Assembly (NCBI GenBank): GCA_015493765.1
Contig: WGCQ01000272.1
Location: 1 to 50,137, forward strand
Direction of reading: 5' to 3'
Source of the DNA: Deltaproteobacteria bacterium
GTDB taxonomy: Bacteria > Myxococcota_A > UBA9042 > DTJE01 > S145-11
Length of the DNA stretch: 50,137 nt
Below the pieces are notes generated by a model, which searched no databases, was not told where the DNA came from, and saw only the letters and a list, made by a program, of their open reading frames with translations. This document shows positions 18,451 to 26,656 of the stretch, piece after piece. The first letter of the stretch is position 1. The number at the start of each line of letters is the position of its first letter. Both the position numbers and the translations under genes were made by a program.

Positions 18451-18512
18451 GTGGCCGTTGACCGCTGGCCGTGGGCGGTGGGGATCGTGGTGGTGACGAG
18501 CGCAGGCGTCTC

Positions 18513-18591
18513 GAGGGTGTGTAAAGTCCCCCCTGGGATCGCCGGCTTCCAGCCGGCATCTTAAATTGTCTTTATTTTCAATTTGTTACAA
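18513..18591 (-). repeat. Intergenic repeat family C, copy 3 (partial)
   Basis: Read on the minus strand it contains GCCGGCT-GGA-AGCCGGC followed by GATCCCAGGGGGGACTTTACACACCCTC. It matches the right half of the copies near 31400 and 37890. Confidence 0.75.
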
Positions 18592-19079
18592 CTTTTTTCA
18601 CGTTTCAATCCAGGGACAGACACATAGGTCTGCCCCTACGATCCAATGCGAAATCCATCAAATCAGCACCATCCTTGCCCACCTTTCCGAGGCCGTGATA
18701 CAACAGTCCGGATTTTCGGACACCTGGTCCGGATGTGTCCGGATTGCCGGACTGTCGGTTTCCATTACCAAGTATGCATAGTGGCTTAATCTATTGATGT
18801 TACAGCATTATTTTATTTGATATGCGTTTTGGCACATCCATTGCAATTAGATGTCTTGTCCCTTTCGGGACGTTTGACAGGGCGACCGCGGTGGTCAAAC
18901 AGCGCGCGCGGGGTTTAACCCCACAGACCTTTGGTGGTGGAACAGGTCTGTCCCCAGGCCTGAAACTGGCTCGGTGTGCCGGCGGGGGAGGGCCCATGCG
19001 TTAGCCCGTCCTGCGTCCTCACGCTCGCCACCAGGGGCCGAGGCCCTGGGAGCGCCGGCTTCCAGAGGGTGTTGAGCAA

Positions 19080-19193
19080 GCCGTTATATTACACAACATA
19101 CATTTGGCATTGTGGTGCAACATACTGAATTTACACAATATTCGTATGGGCGGGTTCTAAACCCGACCTGAAATTACCATCAAATCAACATCC
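19080..19193 (-). repeat. Intergenic repeat family B, copy 3
   Basis: The reversed element runs from GTTATATTACACAACATAC to CCATCAAATCAACATCC. The central hairpin arms CGGGTT and AACCCG are intact apart from edge changes. It lies just upstream of the hsp20 promoter region. Confidence 0.8.
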
Positions 19194-19199
19194 TTTGTC

Positions 19200-19225
19200 C
19201 TCAAATTTGACCGCTAATTTTGGGG
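19200..19225 (+). repeat. Family A palindrome, copy c (upstream of hsp20)
   Basis: A diverged copy, with CTCAAATTTGACC followed by CTAATTTTGGGG. Twelve bases separate its GGGG end from the TTGACA box of the hsp20 promoter. Confidence 0.65.
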
Positions 19226-19237
19226 TGCCGTGAGCAC

Positions 19238-19266
19238 TTGACAAAACGCGAATGATGCATATCTAT
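19238..19266 (+). promoter_or_regulatory. Candidate promoter of hsp20
   Basis: A perfect TTGACA (19238-19243) is followed after 16-18 bases by a poor -10 region (TATCTATT around 19260-19267). No CIRCE element (TTAGCACTC/GAGTGCTAA) and no clear sigma32 box is visible, so how heat induction would work is not evident. Confidence 0.45.
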
Positions 19267-19326
19267 TAAGCGTGGCCCGGAAAGGCCAACCGGGCCTGAA
19301 AATCAACAAAAACAAGGAGGTGCATC

Positions 19327-19773
19327 ATGTTGGTGAGATGGGATCCTTTTAAAGAAATTGAACGTTTGCATGACGAAATCAACAAGGTATTCAATACGAG
19401 CAGGGTGCCTTCTCTGCAGGAAGGCGAAGAAAAGGTTACCTGGTACCCGATGGTTGACATCTACGAGGACGCTGAAAATGTAAGGATCACGGCGGAACTG
19501 CCGGGGATCGACCCCAAAAACGTGGATGTCCAGGTAAACGGGGACGTGTTGACCCTGCGCGGTGAACGCAAACTGGAAAAAGAGGACAAAAAGGAAAACT
19601 ATGTCCGGGTGGAAAGGGCATACGGCACGTTCATGAGGAGTTTCACCCTGCCTGAGTACGTAGATGCCAACAAGATCAAGGCAGAATACAAAAAGGGTGT
19701 GCTTACTCTGACATTGCCGAAGAAACCCGAGACCAAGCCGAAACAGATATCCATCAAGGTCCAGGGTGACTGA
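19327..19773 (+). CDS. Small heat shock protein, Hsp20/alpha-crystallin family
   Basis: This is an ATP-independent holdase that keeps unfolding proteins soluble. The 148-residue product has the bacterial class A layout: an N-terminal arm (MLVRWDPFKEIERLHDEI), an alpha-crystallin domain (about 38-135) with ADIYE-like VDIYEDAENVRITAELPGI, the GVLTLTLPK signature, and a short tail with an IXI motif (ISI) needed for oligomerisation. An AAGGAGGTG ribosome-binding site sits 5 bases before the ATG. It is transcribed alone and converges on deoC. Confidence 0.95.
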   Translation: MLVRWDPFKEIERLHDEINKVFNTSRVPSLQEGEEKVTWYPMVDIYEDAENVRITAELPGIDPKNVDVQVNGDVLTLRGERKLEKEDKKENYVRVERAYGTFMRSFTLPEYVDANKIKAEYKKGVLTLTLPKKPETKPKQISIKVQGD

Positions 19774-20625
19774 TTAGTACCCGCCTCGTTTTGAGGCGCC
19801 CTTCCCTGTCACAATCTGAACGGAGGCGCTGGCCCCAATGCGGGTCGCGCCTGCCTTCACCATCTTTTTGGCGTCGTCAGCGGTGTGTATTCCACCTGAC
19901 GCCTTGACCCCCAGGTCCGGACCAACCACATCACGGATCAATGCCACGTCCTCGGCAGTGGCACCACCAGGACCGAACCCGGTTGATGTCTTGACGAACG
20001 CGGCTCCGGCAGCCTTGGACAAGGCGGAGGCGATGACCTTTTCATTATTCGTGAGCATTGCGGTTTCGATGATTACCTTTACCGGGTTGGGTGCAACGGT
20101 CTGTACGACCTTTCGTATATCCTCCAGGACATAGGCATAATCTTTGCTTTTCAATGCGCCCACGTTGATTACCATGTCCACCTCTTCGGCCCCGTCCTCG
20201 ACAGCCTTTTTGGCCTCGAATGCCTTGGCCTCGATGCTGGTGGCACCCAGGGGAAATCCCACCACTGCCACGACCTTAACAGGCGTGCCGACCAGTTGCT
20301 TACGGCAAAATTCCACGTTTGCAGCGTTTACGCATACGGAATAAAAATTGTATTCCTTTGCCTCAGCACACAGTTTTGTCAGGTCATCGTGGGTCGCACC
20401 TGGTTTCAGCAACGTGTGGTCGATTATGGGGGCAAGGTCGTCCTTTACCCTGCCAACCATTGGCCCCGCAGTCAACCTGGTGGCACCTGCCTCCACGATT
20501 CTTCGCGCCCCATCCGGGTCCCGCTTGACACTATGTGCCCATTCTCCATCATCCTGGACTGGTTCGATTTTTTCCTTGACCTTTTTTACAATCAGGTCAA
20601 CCAGTTTGTCCATATCATCAGCCAT
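19774..20625 (-). CDS. deoC: Deoxyribose-phosphate aldolase DeoC
   Basis: DeoC cleaves 2-deoxyribose-5-phosphate to acetaldehyde and glyceraldehyde-3-phosphate in deoxynucleoside catabolism. The 283-residue product carries IDHTLLKP (68-75), EVDMVINVGALKS with the acidic D150, the Schiff-base lysine K212 in FVKTSTGFGPGG, and KASGGIHT with K241. It has about 60 extra N-terminal residues compared with short DeoC proteins, predicted helical and charged. The start at 20625 follows a GGTGGGG site. A longer frame to 20664 would overlap the upstream gene. It is the last gene of a minus-strand operon after bactofilin and the SAM-cleaving enzyme, with an 8-base gap. No other deo gene is nearby. Confidence 0.95.
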   Translation of the reverse strand: MADDMDKLVDLIVKKVKEKIEPVQDDGEWAHSVKRDPDGARRIVEAGATRLTAGPMVGRVKDDLAPIIDHTLLKPGATHDDLTKLCAEAKEYNFYSVCVNAANVEFCRKQLVGTPVKVVAVVGFPLGATSIEAKAFEAKKAVEDGAEEVDMVINVGALKSKDYAYVLEDIRKVVQTVAPNPVKVIIETAMLTNNEKVIASALSKAAGAAFVKTSTGFGPGGATAEDVALIRDVVGPDLGVKASGGIHTADDAKKMVKAGATRIGASASVQIVTGKGASKRGGY

Positions 20626-20633
20626 AGCCCCAC

Positions 20634-21404
20634 CTACTGCCTGAGTATCAACCTGCTGTCCCATGATAAGCCAGAAAGCCTGGCAAAACTGCCCTCACGG
20701 ACAGACAACTCCACGTAACCGGAGGAGTCGTAATGCCAGCATAACCCATCAGGCCGCACATTGCCATACGTACCATACTGAAATTCAAAAATATCGTCCT
20801 TCGTCACCACTGACAGTGGCTTTTCAGGTACAAAAATCCGGTCGTCCTGGTGTACCGCGACAAGTACGTTGCCGAAATCATCCATGAACAGCACTTGCGC
20901 ATGTATATCACCACGATTACGGCTGAAACCTGGCATGGGCAAGTCCACGGGTGTTACAACAGGACCCATGTCCTCAAAGGCCTGCGGGTTACAGGCCAGT
21001 ACAGCCGCAGCAGGTGCAAACACGTCCCTGCCGTGGAATGTCAGGGACGCATCCCCTGGGGCATCCAGGCGCCTGGCAATGTAATCAGTGCCATGCAGGG
21101 TCCACGACAACACGCCGTTGTCAGGTCCGACCAGAAAGCCTCGGTCCTTGACCTTTACAGCCAATGCCCCCCTGTTCGTGCCCACACCCGGGTCCACTAC
21201 CACCAGGTGTACGGCGGGCATGTCAAACGCCCGTACTGTTTGCCACAGGATAAATGCCGCAGCCTTTACCTGGAATGTGGGGCAATTGTGCGTGATGTCG
21301 ATCAGGCTTACATCCGGACAACCGGACAGAATTACACCCTTCATCACCGCCGGATAATGAACGGAAGCACCAAAATCCGTAAGCAGGGTGATTACTTTAT
21401 TCAT
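20634..21404 (-). CDS. SAM hydroxide adenosyltransferase (DUF62 family)
   Basis: Enzymes of this family use water to split S-adenosylmethionine into adenosine and methionine, and relatives are the SAM fluorinase and chlorinase. The 256-residue product shows ITLLTDFG (5-12), DVSLIDITHNCP, VVVDPGVGTNRGAL and GPDNGVLS, which are the family landmarks, and a C-terminal beta-barrel-like domain. Nothing suggests a halogenase: the context is ordinary and the motifs fit the hydrolase type. It lies 12 bases after the bactofilin gene and 8 before deoC, so adenosine release and pentose-phosphate breakdown are co-transcribed. A joint salvage role is an inference. Confidence 0.88.
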   Translation of the reverse strand: MNKVITLLTDFGASVHYPAVMKGVILSGCPDVSLIDITHNCPTFQVKAAAFILWQTVRAFDMPAVHLVVVDPGVGTNRGALAVKVKDRGFLVGPDNGVLSWTLHGTDYIARRLDAPGDASLTFHGRDVFAPAAAVLACNPQAFEDMGPVVTPVDLPMPGFSRNRGDIHAQVLFMDDFGNVLVAVHQDDRIFVPEKPLSVVTKDDIFEFQYGTYGNVRPDGLCWHYDSSGYVELSVREGSFARLSGLSWDSRLILRQ

Positions 21405-21416
21405 CCGGCCACACGA

Positions 21417-21836
21417 CTAAATCGTTTTGGGTCCTTCAGGCGGTACCGGTGCAGGCTGAAAGGGTGTGGTGGATTTACGTTCGATTTTTTGTTCGTCCAT
21501 GATGCTTTCGCCCTGGAACAATGCACCCTTTTCAACGGACAGGGCAGGTGTCGTGATGTTTCCGTGTATGCGCCCGGTCTTCAGTAATTCCACCGATGAC
21601 GTGGCAGTCACGTTACCTTTCATTTCACCACGCAACACGAGTGTATCCACGAATACATCCGCTGTCAGTTGGGCCTCCTCACCCACTATCAAGGTGCCCT
21701 GAGCCTTGATTTGGCCCGAGAACTTGCCGTCTATGCGTACGGTTCCCTTGAAAGACAGTTTCCCATCAAATTCAGTTCCGGCACCCAACAGTGCATTTAT
21801 CTTGTCGCTTCCAGGCATTCTTCCATTTTCAACCAT
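21417..21836 (-). CDS. Bactofilin cytoskeletal protein
   Basis: Bactofilins polymerise without nucleotide into filaments that organise the cell envelope, cell shape or polar assemblies. The 139-residue protein has the right-handed beta-helix core (about 14-118) built from repeated six-residue rungs such as LSFKGTVRIDGKFSGQIKAQGTL and VEKGALFQGESIM. Proline-containing, disordered ends flank it. The length is typical. An AGAGGA site precedes the ATG. A well-formed promoter with a family A palindrome lies upstream, and two metabolic genes follow closely. That combination is unusual for bactofilins, which often neighbour peptidoglycan hydrolases. Confidence 0.93.
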   Translation of the reverse strand: MVENGRMPGSDKINALLGAGTEFDGKLSFKGTVRIDGKFSGQIKAQGTLIVGEEAQLTADVFVDTLVLRGEMKGNVTATSSVELLKTGRIHGNITTPALSVEKGALFQGESIMDEQKIERKSTTPFQPAPVPPEGPKTI

Positions 21837-21865
21837 TTTTTCCTCTCAAAATCAGGCCAGCCCTG

Positions 21866-21894
21866 ATTTTGCATGAAAAAAAGCGTGTCGTCAA
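21866..21894 (-). promoter_or_regulatory. Sigma70-type promoter of the bactofilin operon
   Basis: On the minus strand TTGACG (21889-21894) and CAAAAT (21866-21871) are separated by 17 bases. The start of transcription would fall about 20-25 bases before the bactofilin ATG. A family A palindrome ends 12 bases upstream of the -35 box. Confidence 0.65.
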
Positions 21895-21907
21895 GACAAA
21901 AATGTGC

Positions 21908-22006
21908 CCCAAATTACCGGACTAAATTCGGGAGTGAAACTTCGCCTGACGGCTCGTTGTCACGTCCTGCGGCCTTAGGCAAGCCACTGCAAGCGGGCTC
22001 TAATAG
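21908..22006 (-). repeat. Long family A element, copy d
   Basis: The 24-base palindrome is at 21908-21931. It is followed by about 75 bases (GAGTGAAACTTCGCCTGACG to GCAAGCGG) that match the element at 25424-25513 with about two differences. The GGGG end faces the bactofilin promoter. Confidence 0.85.
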
Positions 22007-23202
22007 TTTGGCAAATAGGGGCATAAATCCAGGTTGGCCTGCATGACCTGCTGTACCTTCATAAACATGGCGTCGCACTCCGGTCGAACCTCAGCCGTCC
22101 TTCGCCGTAGCGGACCGTAATGCCCTTTGGAACCGCCACTCACCCTCAACATGACCGCTGCATATTCTGCTGCAAAGGCAGGGCATTTTTTTTCCAGTTC
22201 CTGAAAGTCCCTGCCGGCACCGCTGCCGTAGTTTTCCCAGTCCTTTGCGCTGCATTTGACACCTTGCGAAAAGATGTCAAGCAGGCATTTTTCAGGTGTA
22301 GCCAGTTTCCTGGCCTTCCACATATTAAACAACTTTACCAGTTCGGCGCTAAAGACATGTGAATTGTAACTGGTCTGAAACAGGCCTGCTTCAGCGGTAT
22401 TCGAGGTCACGTTGTCCGCCGACCTGTCACGGCCACAACAGTACCTGCCGGAACTCTCGCGCATCCCAAGCCCAAGCAACAGGGTATATGCGTGACGCAG
22501 TGTGTCAATGCCGGGCTTGTCGTTGGACATGCCCAGGTCCGCAAAAATATTTGCATTGTCATACCACGCCAATGCATCATGGGCCGTATCCGACGTCTTT
22601 GCCTCGGAAACCACACGGATATCCGAACGCTTTTCATGGCATACTGCTGCGGCAAAGGACAATGCCATTCCCTGCATGTAGCCGATGGGTGCACGTCCTC
22701 GATCGCGCCATGAATAGGATGCACATTTGGACTGCGACGCGGTTTTAACAACGCCGGACACAACATCGAAACAATCCGAAAATGGCCCCCAGACGCCATT
22801 TTCGCAATGCCGGACCTTTTTGGCGCCGCCCCCGCAATCCTCGACATCAATGGCCCCGTCAGTGCACCTGTCCGCCAGGTCTGCCGCCACGTCTGCCCGC
22901 ATATCCTCTTGCGATATATCGCCCATGTCACCCGTTTCATCCGCCTGTTGATCCCTTTGTGCCGGTAAATCCGTGGAGTCCCATGTTGTTGCAAGGTCCT
23001 CGTCGAACACATCACCGGGCGCATCGACAGGTCCGTGGAATGATTCGCTTGGGATGTCAACATACTCATCGCCACTGTCGGCAGTATCAGTAAAGCCATT
23101 GTCCTGTATGGCAGGACAATGGGTGCTATGGCATGAATTCACCATGAACAGCGCTGTTGCAGATAACAGGAACAAGAAATTCGTCCGTTGACTCATTTTC
23201 AA
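22000..23202 (-). CDS. Lipoprotein with Asp-rich spacer and lysozyme/transglycosylase-like domain
   Basis: The product of about 400 residues has a hydrophobic leader ending in VNSC, a slightly atypical lipobox. A very acidic, low-complexity spacer (about 20-110) and a Cys-containing module (CTDGAIDVEDCGGGAKKVRHC) follow. The C-terminal domain includes GMRESSGRYCCGRD and AEAGLFQTSYNS, resembling the catalytic ESS...GLMQ pattern of lytic transglycosylases and goose-type lysozymes, with the Glu of RESSG as candidate acid. I read it as a surface or periplasmic muramidase-like lipoprotein, with moderate certainty. The AGGAGG site fits a TTG start at 23202 (6-base spacing) better than the ATG at 23196 (12 bases). 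It is downstream of the IgGFc-type lipoprotein on the same strand. Confidence 0.65.
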   Translation of the reverse strand: MKMSQRTNFLFLLSATALFMVNSCHSTHCPAIQDNGFTDTADSGDEYVDIPSESFHGPVDAPGDVFDEDLATTWDSTDLPAQRDQQADETGDMGDISQEDMRADVAADLADRCTDGAIDVEDCGGGAKKVRHCENGVWGPFSDCFDVVSGVVKTASQSKCASYSWRDRGRAPIGYMQGMALSFAAAVCHEKRSDIRVVSEAKTSDTAHDALAWYDNANIFADLGMSNDKPGIDTLRHAYTLLLGLGMRESSGRYCCGRDRSADNVTSNTAEAGLFQTSYNSHVFSAELVKLFNMWKARKLATPEKCLLDIFSQGVKCSAKDWENYGSGAGRDFQELEKKCPAFAAEYAAVMLRVSGGSKGHYGPLRRRTAEVRPECDAMFMKVQQVMQANLDLCPYLPNY

Positions 23203-23279
23203 TTGATGCCTCCTGTCTTGAATCATTGAACCGATAGGATCATACTGTTTTTACAATCGAATTACGAATTTTTGGGTAT

Positions 23280-25331
23280 TTACTGACGCAGGATGCGGGC
23301 CCCTCCCGGGTAACCGTAACTAACGTCCTTGTCCCATCCGTACACCACGATACCAAAGGCCCTGGAACCGGAAATAAAATGCGACCCCTCCCGGATTTCC
23401 ATGACCCCAATCGCGTAATCGCCTGTGACCCTGAACATCGAAGGGTCCAGTTGCTTGCCATCCAGGGTGATGCTTGCGCCCTTTGCCGCTATGATGTTCA
23501 GGTAATTTTTTGCGTATTTTCCAGGCACCAGGAAGGTGTATTTCGGCCTGAAACCACTGACCGGCACCGTCAGGATAAACGTGGGGTCACCAATTCCGGC
23601 GTCATCCGTGTCACAGTCCTTGTCCTTTTCGCAATACTTTTTGCTGTGTTCGCAAAAACAATCACCAACCACAATATTCGAACAGGGATAAGTGCCTCCC
23701 ATTTGCAGGTTCCCCACGCATTGTTCATCCGGGTCCGGCGCCTCGGAACCTTCCAGAAACTGTGCAACGGCGATGGGATAATCGGCCTCTATAACCACGT
23801 CCTTGTGGATTTCGAAATCGTATTTTTCGCCGGCCGCAAGTTCGGGAACCTGGGCCACTGGCGGTGTGACGGTCACGGTGGTGTGGTCATGGGTAGCCAG
23901 CACCCTTACCAGGTCGCCCGCCTTTCCGCGCTGGAAAGTCTTGGACACCACGTATTTTTTCCCAAGTGACTCCACGGGCACGATTTGCTGTTCAAGGTGG
24001 TCACAGTAGCCTACGAGTTCGCATCCATTGTAACCACAGGTATAGTCGTTTTGGAACGTACATTTCCCGTCTTTGCACTCGCTGAATGGCACATTTGCAC
24101 AGGCGCTGCCTGCAAATACCGCAACCTTATGGTCCGCTTTGACCAGGGTGCCGGTAAGGTCAGCCCCGACCTTGTGGGTTTCCAGGTTCAGCACCTCCCC
24201 GGAATTCAAGGTAAACTTGTATGTCTGGCCGGCCTGCATGGCTGGTACACCGTTCCCCGCCTTGATGTCCGCAGCCGGTATCACCGTTACATGAACCGGT
24301 GTGCCGGTAACACCGATCACGGTGACGTATGAACTGAGGTCCGCCCAGGATTGCGGATACGAAACCACCATGTAACTGGCACCCAGCGAGGCTTCCGGGA
24401 TCAACATGCTGGCGTCGTTACTGTACACGTCCACGTTTTCCAGTGGATTAAACTGGTAGGCCACAACAGGCAGGTCAGTCACGATTTGCCAGGCCCGTTG
24501 GCCCTTCATACTGCCCGTAACGTTATACGGTGGCAAATAGACCGGCGTGGAGCGTGACGGCGGCACCTGCAAGGTTTTGAACAGTGCCCCGGCCTTGTAA
24601 ATGCGTACGGTGGCAGTGGAGTTTTTACTGGTATTTCCAATCACCACGGCGAAAGGCGAATCCTGGGCGCTGTCTTCGTGGTTATAGGGATTTTTACCCT
24701 TCTGGTCCAGGTCAACGGCCCAGTACTTGCAACCGGCATTCGTTCCGAGTTTGGCATTTTCCTCGCATGGTGAAATACACCGCCCCATCCAGCAGTGTTT
24801 GCCCGTATGAACCGGGTCGCAATCCTGGACCAGGGACATGGAGCCGCCATCCGCGGAGCACTTCATCACCTTGTCGCCTTTGCAGGTCATCTGGCCGGGT
24901 ACGCAATCAAGGCATTTACCGTTTACGCACACCTTGTCCCCACAAGGAGTGGTTTCCCATCCTGAGCCATCCGGCTTGCACACGGCAGCCGCGTTGTTCT
25001 GGCAGGCCGGTTCCCCGCCGTGGCACACAGCACACCCCCCATTGAAGCATACCTTGCCCTGTGCCAGGCAATCCACCTTTTGCCATTTGCCGTCCGCATT
25101 GCACACCATGGATTCCTCGGTTTTGGTACATTGTTTTTGTCCCGGTGTACACCCTCCGTCTGTTTCCTTGATCGCGCTGTCACCCTTTGCGTAATCAAAG
25201 TCCACCAGGACCTTGTCCGGCGTATGCGCATCCTTCGACAGGCCGTTACTGGTACTGCCCCCGCAGGACATCAGAAATACCGTCGTCGTAAACACGATCA
25301 AGACGACAATCAAATTCAAAATTTTATTCAT
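23280..25331 (-). CDS. Cys-rich lipoprotein with IgGFc-binding-type domain
   Basis: The 683-residue product is a lipoprotein (lipobox LMSC, Cys23). After a short acidic linker come about three tandem Cys-rich modules of 40-45 residues, with motifs such as CTPGQKQC, CHGGEPACQNNAAAVC and CVPGQMTCKGDKVMKC. A long beta-rich region of the IgGFc-binding N-terminal type follows, with PVVAYQFNPLENVDVYSNDAS, VAVFAGSACANVP and CDHLEQQIVPVESLGKKYVV as landmarks. Such proteins are common in myxobacterial genomes and are thought to be surface adhesins; their ligands are unknown. The ATG at 25331 has an AAGGA site. A candidate -35 (TTGCAA at 25404-25409) lies 13 bases after a family A palindrome. Confidence 0.8.
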   Translation of the reverse strand: MNKILNLIVVLIVFTTTVFLMSCGGSTSNGLSKDAHTPDKVLVDFDYAKGDSAIKETDGGCTPGQKQCTKTEESMVCNADGKWQKVDCLAQGKVCFNGGCAVCHGGEPACQNNAAAVCKPDGSGWETTPCGDKVCVNGKCLDCVPGQMTCKGDKVMKCSADGGSMSLVQDCDPVHTGKHCWMGRCISPCEENAKLGTNAGCKYWAVDLDQKGKNPYNHEDSAQDSPFAVVIGNTSKNSTATVRIYKAGALFKTLQVPPSRSTPVYLPPYNVTGSMKGQRAWQIVTDLPVVAYQFNPLENVDVYSNDASMLIPEASLGASYMVVSYPQSWADLSSYVTVIGVTGTPVHVTVIPAADIKAGNGVPAMQAGQTYKFTLNSGEVLNLETHKVGADLTGTLVKADHKVAVFAGSACANVPFSECKDGKCTFQNDYTCGYNGCELVGYCDHLEQQIVPVESLGKKYVVSKTFQRGKAGDLVRVLATHDHTTVTVTPPVAQVPELAAGEKYDFEIHKDVVIEADYPIAVAQFLEGSEAPDPDEQCVGNLQMGGTYPCSNIVVGDCFCEHSKKYCEKDKDCDTDDAGIGDPTFILTVPVSGFRPKYTFLVPGKYAKNYLNIIAAKGASITLDGKQLDPSMFRVTGDYAIGVMEIREGSHFISGSRAFGIVVYGWDKDVSYGYPGGARILRQ

Positions 25332-25423
25332 TTGTAATCCTTGAGTAACAGGTCGGTCCAACATGCAAAGACATTGTAATTCTTTATCAAATCTCGCAGG
25401 CCTTTGCAAGATGCTTGGTAGGC

Positions 25424-25513
25424 CCCAAATTACCTGACTAAATTCGGGAGTGAAACTTCGCCTGACGGCTCGTTGTCACGGCCTGCGGCCTTAGGCAAGC
25501 CACCGCAAGCGGT
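25424..25513 (-). repeat. Long family A element, copy e
   Basis: The palindrome (25424-25447) and a further ~65 bases are nearly identical to the element at 21908-22006. A tail with TTCGTTGTGTACCTGTTTG (to about 25545) is shared with copies b and g. The GGGG end points at the IgGFc-type lipoprotein gene. Confidence 0.85.
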
Positions 25514-25592
25514 CCACCTGTTTCGTTGTGTACCTGTTTGACTTCGTTGTATCTATATGATAGCCCTGAATAGCCCTGGTGGCGGACAAAAT

Positions 25593-26354
25593 ATGGATAA
25601 AAATATCTTGATCGCAGCAGGATTTGACCCGTCCGGTGGTGCAGGTATTGTCCGTGACCTGCATGTAATGTGGGAATACGGCTTGAACCCGGCATCTGTT
25701 ATCACGGCACTTACGGCCCAGGACGATGAGCGTTTTTTGACCTGGGAGGCCGTAACGCCTGCCATGCTGAAGGCCCAATTACAGTCGGTATTACGAGGTG
25801 GGCGATGCAGGTGGGTAAAAATCGGCATGGTGGGAACGCCAGATAACCTGAAAACCCTGCTGGATGCCATTGAGGCGTTTTGTGAAGACGCATTCATTCT
25901 GCTGGACCCGGTATTGAAGGCATCCACAGGGCCTGACCTGGCCCAGGGCGATTATGTACGGGCCATACAGGAAAAACTGGACCGAATCAGTTTAATTACG
26001 CCAAATCTACCGGAACTGGAGCGCCTGGCAGGGCAACGGGTGGCAAACCGGCAACAGGCGGACTCATCCGCACGCGAACTGATAGCCCGTGGTGTCAAGG
26101 CCGTGGTTATTAAGGGCGGTCACCTGTTAGGTCCCAGCGTGGACAGGCTGATAAGCCCTGAAAATACAAGGGAATTTTTTGGAGATCGCCTTCCTGGTAC
26201 GATTCATGGTACCGGGTGCGCATTTTCCTCTGCATTGATTGCATCACTGGCGTTGAATAATCCAGGGCGAGTGACTTTCGAGGATATGGCCGATGCCGTT
26301 GCCAATGCAAAGGCATACGTACGCAGCCTGTTCAAGGCTCTGTCCGGGCAATAG
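25593..26354 (+). CDS. thiD: Hydroxymethylpyrimidine/phosphomethylpyrimidine kinase ThiD
   Basis: ThiD phosphorylates HMP and then HMP-phosphate to supply the pyrimidine half of thiamine. The 253-residue product begins with ILIAAGFDPSGGAGIVRDL and has VKIGMVGT, LLDPVLKASTG, LITPNLPELERLAG, VVIKGGH and the anion-hole GTIHGTGCAFSSALIASLA of the ribokinase-like fold. The ATG at 25593 gives the normal N-terminus. An in-frame ATG at 25557 adds 12 residues of non-family sequence. No other thi genes are adjacent, and no THI-box (TPP) riboswitch is visible upstream, so it may serve HMP salvage or work with distant genes. Confidence 0.93.
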   Translation: MDKNILIAAGFDPSGGAGIVRDLHVMWEYGLNPASVITALTAQDDERFLTWEAVTPAMLKAQLQSVLRGGRCRWVKIGMVGTPDNLKTLLDAIEAFCEDAFILLDPVLKASTGPDLAQGDYVRAIQEKLDRISLITPNLPELERLAGQRVANRQQADSSARELIARGVKAVVIKGGHLLGPSVDRLISPENTREFFGDRLPGTIHGTGCAFSSALIASLALNNPGRVTFEDMADAVANAKAYVRSLFKALSGQ

Positions 26355-26403
26355 GATTTTTGGCTCTTCCGGAATTAGCCTGGGTCACAAGCAGGCGGGA
26401 CCG

Positions 26404-26519
26404 TGGGTGTTGAATTGATGGCAAATTCAGGGCGGGTTTAGAACCCGCCACTACGAATATTGTGTAAATTCAGTGTGTTACAGTACAATGCAATTTGTGC
26501 GTTGTGTAATATAACGACG
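26404..26519 (+). repeat. Intergenic repeat family B, copy 4
   Basis: This is a complete copy running from GGGTGTTGAATTGATGG to ATATAACGACGG. The central arms GGGCGGGTT and AACCCGCC are perfect over 8 pairs. Confidence 0.85.
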
Positions 26520-26527
26520 GAGGCCTG

Positions 26528-26656
26528 CGCTCCACGGTCAACGGTCAACGGCCACGGCCCCGGACTCGGCCAACGGCCAACGGTTACGGTCAACGGCCAA
26601 CGGTCAACGGCCAACGGTCACGGCCACGGCCAACGGTCAACGGCCACGGCCAGGCT
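26528..26656. repeat. Hexanucleotide satellite (family D)
   Basis: About twenty near-consecutive hexamers of the form ACGGTC, ACGGCC and sometimes ACTCGG. It is the most regular satellite of the window. Confidence 0.8.

Larger units (their letters stand above)
18451..19237. other. Gene-free repeat-rich gap downstream of recD
   Basis: I see no gene in this stretch. It holds a short satellite after the recD stop, a reversed family C element (about 18513-18591), and a palindrome around GGGCAGACCTATGTGTCTG (about 18611-18639, read on the minus strand). A GC-rich stretch of unknown nature with a GTCCC/GGGAC hairpin (about 18858-18871) follows, then a reversed family B element (about 19080-19193). 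A 71-codon open frame at 18566-18781 has no gene-like features. Confidence 0.65.

Noticed and set aside
18566-18781. 71-codon open frame in the gap after recD
   Set aside because: There is no ribosome-binding site, it overlaps repeat sequence, and the composition is not protein-like.
19194-19326. CIRCE operator or heat-shock sigma promoter ahead of hsp20
   Set aside because: No TTAGCACTC/GAGTGCTAA pair and no convincing CTTGAA-CCCCAT pair is present. Only a TTGACA box is clear.
20634-21404. SAM-dependent halogenase (fluorinase or chlorinase)
   Set aside because: The motifs and context fit the common DUF62 hydrolase type. There is no halometabolite gene cluster around it.
25332-25592. TPP riboswitch ahead of thiD
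   Set aside because: No CTGAGA-type THI-box core or matching pairings were seen. The region is a family A element on the other strand.
26528-26656. Possible CRISPR array
   Set aside because: The repeats are continuous six-base units without unique spacers of constant length, and no cas gene is present.
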